The translations under genes were made by a program, and so were the position numbers. Shown in pieces: positions 62,673-64,000 of a DNA stretch of 64,000 nt. Below the pieces are notes generated by a model, which was not told where the DNA came from, did no database searches, and was given only the letters and a program-made list of their open reading frames with translations. Each line of letters begins with the position of its first letter. Positions within the stretch are counted from its first letter, which is position 1. The stretch is from positions 186,001 to 250,000 of the forward strand of contig JANNUS010000005.1 of the NCBI GenBank assembly GCA_031395485.1, written 5' to 3'. Source of the DNA: UBA2336 sp031395485 (GTDB lineage: Bacteria > Bacteroidota > Bacteroidia > Cytophagales > Cyclobacteriaceae).

Positions 62673-64000
62673 ATGTCGAAAACAAAAAAGGAGAGGAAGA
62701 TCTTCGTGCTGGATACTTCTGTAATTATTTATGAACACAATTCCATACTCAATTTTGATGAACACGATATAGGGATACCGATCACGGTACTTGAGGAACT
62801 CGATAATTTCAAAAAAGGTAATGATACCAAGAATTTTGAGGCGCGCGAATTTATTCGCCTCATAGATAAGCTGGCAAAAAACCAGATGCTTCACCATTGG
62901 AATCCCCTTAATGGTAAAAGTAAGGGCCATTTTAAAGTATTAATGGATACCGGAGGCAATGGATCTTTGGATGCCAATAAGGTGTTCAATGAAGACAAAG
63001 CTGATCACCGCATTCTGAACTCAGCTCTCTTGCTTCAAAAAGAAGAAAATGGAAGAAAAGTAATTCTTGTATCGAAGGATGTTAATCTTCGTCTGAAAGC
63101 AAAGGCCCTTGGCCTTCAGGCAGAGGATTACACTACAGGTAAAATACAGAATATATCTTCGCTCTATACTGGAAGAACCATAATTGATGATGTTGACGCA
63201 AACATGATCAACCTGCTATATGAAAAGGGTTATTGTCCACCGCAAGAGATTTTGGGTAAGCTAACACCCGAAAAAAACCATTTCTACATTTTAAAGAGCG
63301 GCAAAAAATCAGTTTTAGCATATTACAATCCGCTTAACGAAATGGTAGAGCAAGTTGAAAAGCGCTCTGTTTATGGTGTTAAGCCTCGTAATGCTGAGCA
63401 GGCCTTTGCCATACATGCTGTACTAAAACCTGAGATAAAACTTGTTTCGTTGCAGGGCGTTGCAGGGACTGGTAAAACACTGCTTGCATTAGCCGCTGCC
63501 CTGGAGCAGAAAAAAGAATTCAAACAGATTTACTTGGCTCGGCCCATTGTTCCACTAAGTAATAAAGATATAGGTTATCTGCCGGGCGACATTAAATCAA
63601 AACTGAATCCCTACATGGAGCCCCTGTGGGATAACTTGAAATTCATTCAGAATCAGTATAACGAAACAGATAAGGAATATTCCAAAATCACCGAAATGGT
63701 AAATCAGGAGAAGCTGGTTATTACACCCCTTGCATACATTCGTGGGCGTAGTCTCTCAAACATCTGTTTTATTGTGGATGAAGCTCAAAACCTAACTCCG
63801 CACGAAGTAAAAACCATTATTACCCGTGCAGGAGAAAACACTAAATTCATTTTCACCGGTGACATCTATCAAATAGATACACCCTACCTGGACTCGCAAA
63901 GTAATGGGCTTTCATACCTTATCGACCGGCTTAAAGATCACGAGTTGTATGCTCACATTACGCTGGAAAAGGGGGAACGATCTGAGTTGGCTAATCTGGC
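62673..64000 (+). CDS. PIN-PhoH family protein (partial, 3' end outside window)
   Basis: 442 codons from ATG 62673 are visible. The N-terminal PIN nuclease domain (KIFVLDTSVIIYEHN, later EELDNFK and DHRILNSALLL with acidic metal ligands) spans about 1-150. It is followed by the PhoH NTPase with Walker A GVAGTGKTLL near 265 and Walker B FIVDEAQNLTPHE near 367. PIN-PhoH (PhoH2) proteins unwind and cleave RNA. Here the gene is single, without a PhoAT-type partner directly upstream. Confidence 0.9.
   Translation, partial: MSKTKKERKIFVLDTSVIIYEHNSILNFDEHDIGIPITVLEELDNFKKGNDTKNFEAREFIRLIDKLAKNQMLHHWNPLNGKSKGHFKVLMDTGGNGSLDANKVFNEDKADHRILNSALLLQKEENGRKVILVSKDVNLRLKAKALGLQAEDYTTGKIQNISSLYTGRTIIDDVDANMINLLYEKGYCPPQEILGKLTPEKNHFYILKSGKKSVLAYYNPLNEMVEQVEKRSVYGVKPRNAEQAFAIHAVLKPEIKLVSLQGVAGTGKTLLALAAALEQKKEFKQIYLARPIVPLSNKDIGYLPGDIKSKLNPYMEPLWDNLKFIQNQYNETDKEYSKITEMVNQEKLVITPLAYIRGRSLSNICFIVDEAQNLTPHEVKTIITRAGENTKFIFTGDIYQIDTPYLDSQSNGLSYLIDRLKDHELYAHITLEKGERSELANL

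Noticed and set aside
1..64000. CRISPR arrays, rRNA genes or insertion sequences
   Set aside because: No regularly spaced repeats, rRNA-like stretches or transposase genes were seen. The only RNA gene recognised is tRNA-Lys.

Overview
The window looks like chromosomal DNA of a Bacteroidota bacterium, most likely of the Cytophagales type. The reasons are a secreted protein with a type IX secretion type-B (gliding-motility-associated) C-terminal domain, promoters of the Bacteroidota form TTTG-N19/20-TAnnTTTG (clearest at 6611-6642 and, on the minus strand, 18578-18608), bacillithiol synthesis (BshA), the DUF4266/DUF3570/ApbE cluster, and a general lack of Shine-Dalgarno sequences. Genus is not claimed.

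Positions 1 to about 18.4 kb are accessory DNA ending at a tRNA-Lys gene. On the minus strand there is a defence-type operon: AbiEi-like regulator, AbiEii-like nucleotidyltransferase, a 1102-residue PLD-SNF2 helicase and an Eco57I-class methylase cut by the window edge. Divergent from it is a Panacea-domain antitoxin with a RelE-like toxin. A short plus-strand cassette follows: a 57-residue protein, an LRAT/NlpC-P60-like protein with a C-terminal membrane anchor, and a doubled DUF1508 protein closed by a terminator. Next is a replication/regulation module (DnaC-like ATPase, initiator-like HTH protein, small HTH protein, alphaCTD-like protein) and a CTnDOT-type tyrosine integrase. A second, compact element (14097-18436, 4.3 kb core to core) is bounded by a 17-bp direct repeat of the 3' end of tRNA-Lys. 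It carries its own integrase, an excisionase-like protein, a II/X-type replication protein and a lipoprotein.

From 18.6 kb on the genes look like core genome. The centre is a complete branched-chain amino acid operon, ilvE-ilvD-ilvB-ilvN-ilvC-leuC-leuD-leuB-leuA (23.5-33.6 kb). It is preceded by a Leu/Ile/Val-rich leader peptide and a transcription attenuator. Then come a thioredoxin/ApbE/DUF4266/DUF3570 operon, an amino-acid permease, a phosphoesterase, an alkylation-repair group (AlkA, a stand-alone Ada Zn domain, an AraC-methyltransferase Ada), a frameshifted alpha/beta hydrolase, an FMN reductase and clpB.

The last third holds a possible D-glutamate or muropeptide salvage operon (serine hydrolase, DUF1611, dipeptide epimerase), rlmN plus a VIT/CCC1 transporter, mutL with two rhomboid genes, a GH3-like/beta-lactamase fusion, bshA, a fatty-acid hydroxylase, a VWA/MoxR-type ATPase pair, and a PIN-PhoH gene that runs off the right edge.
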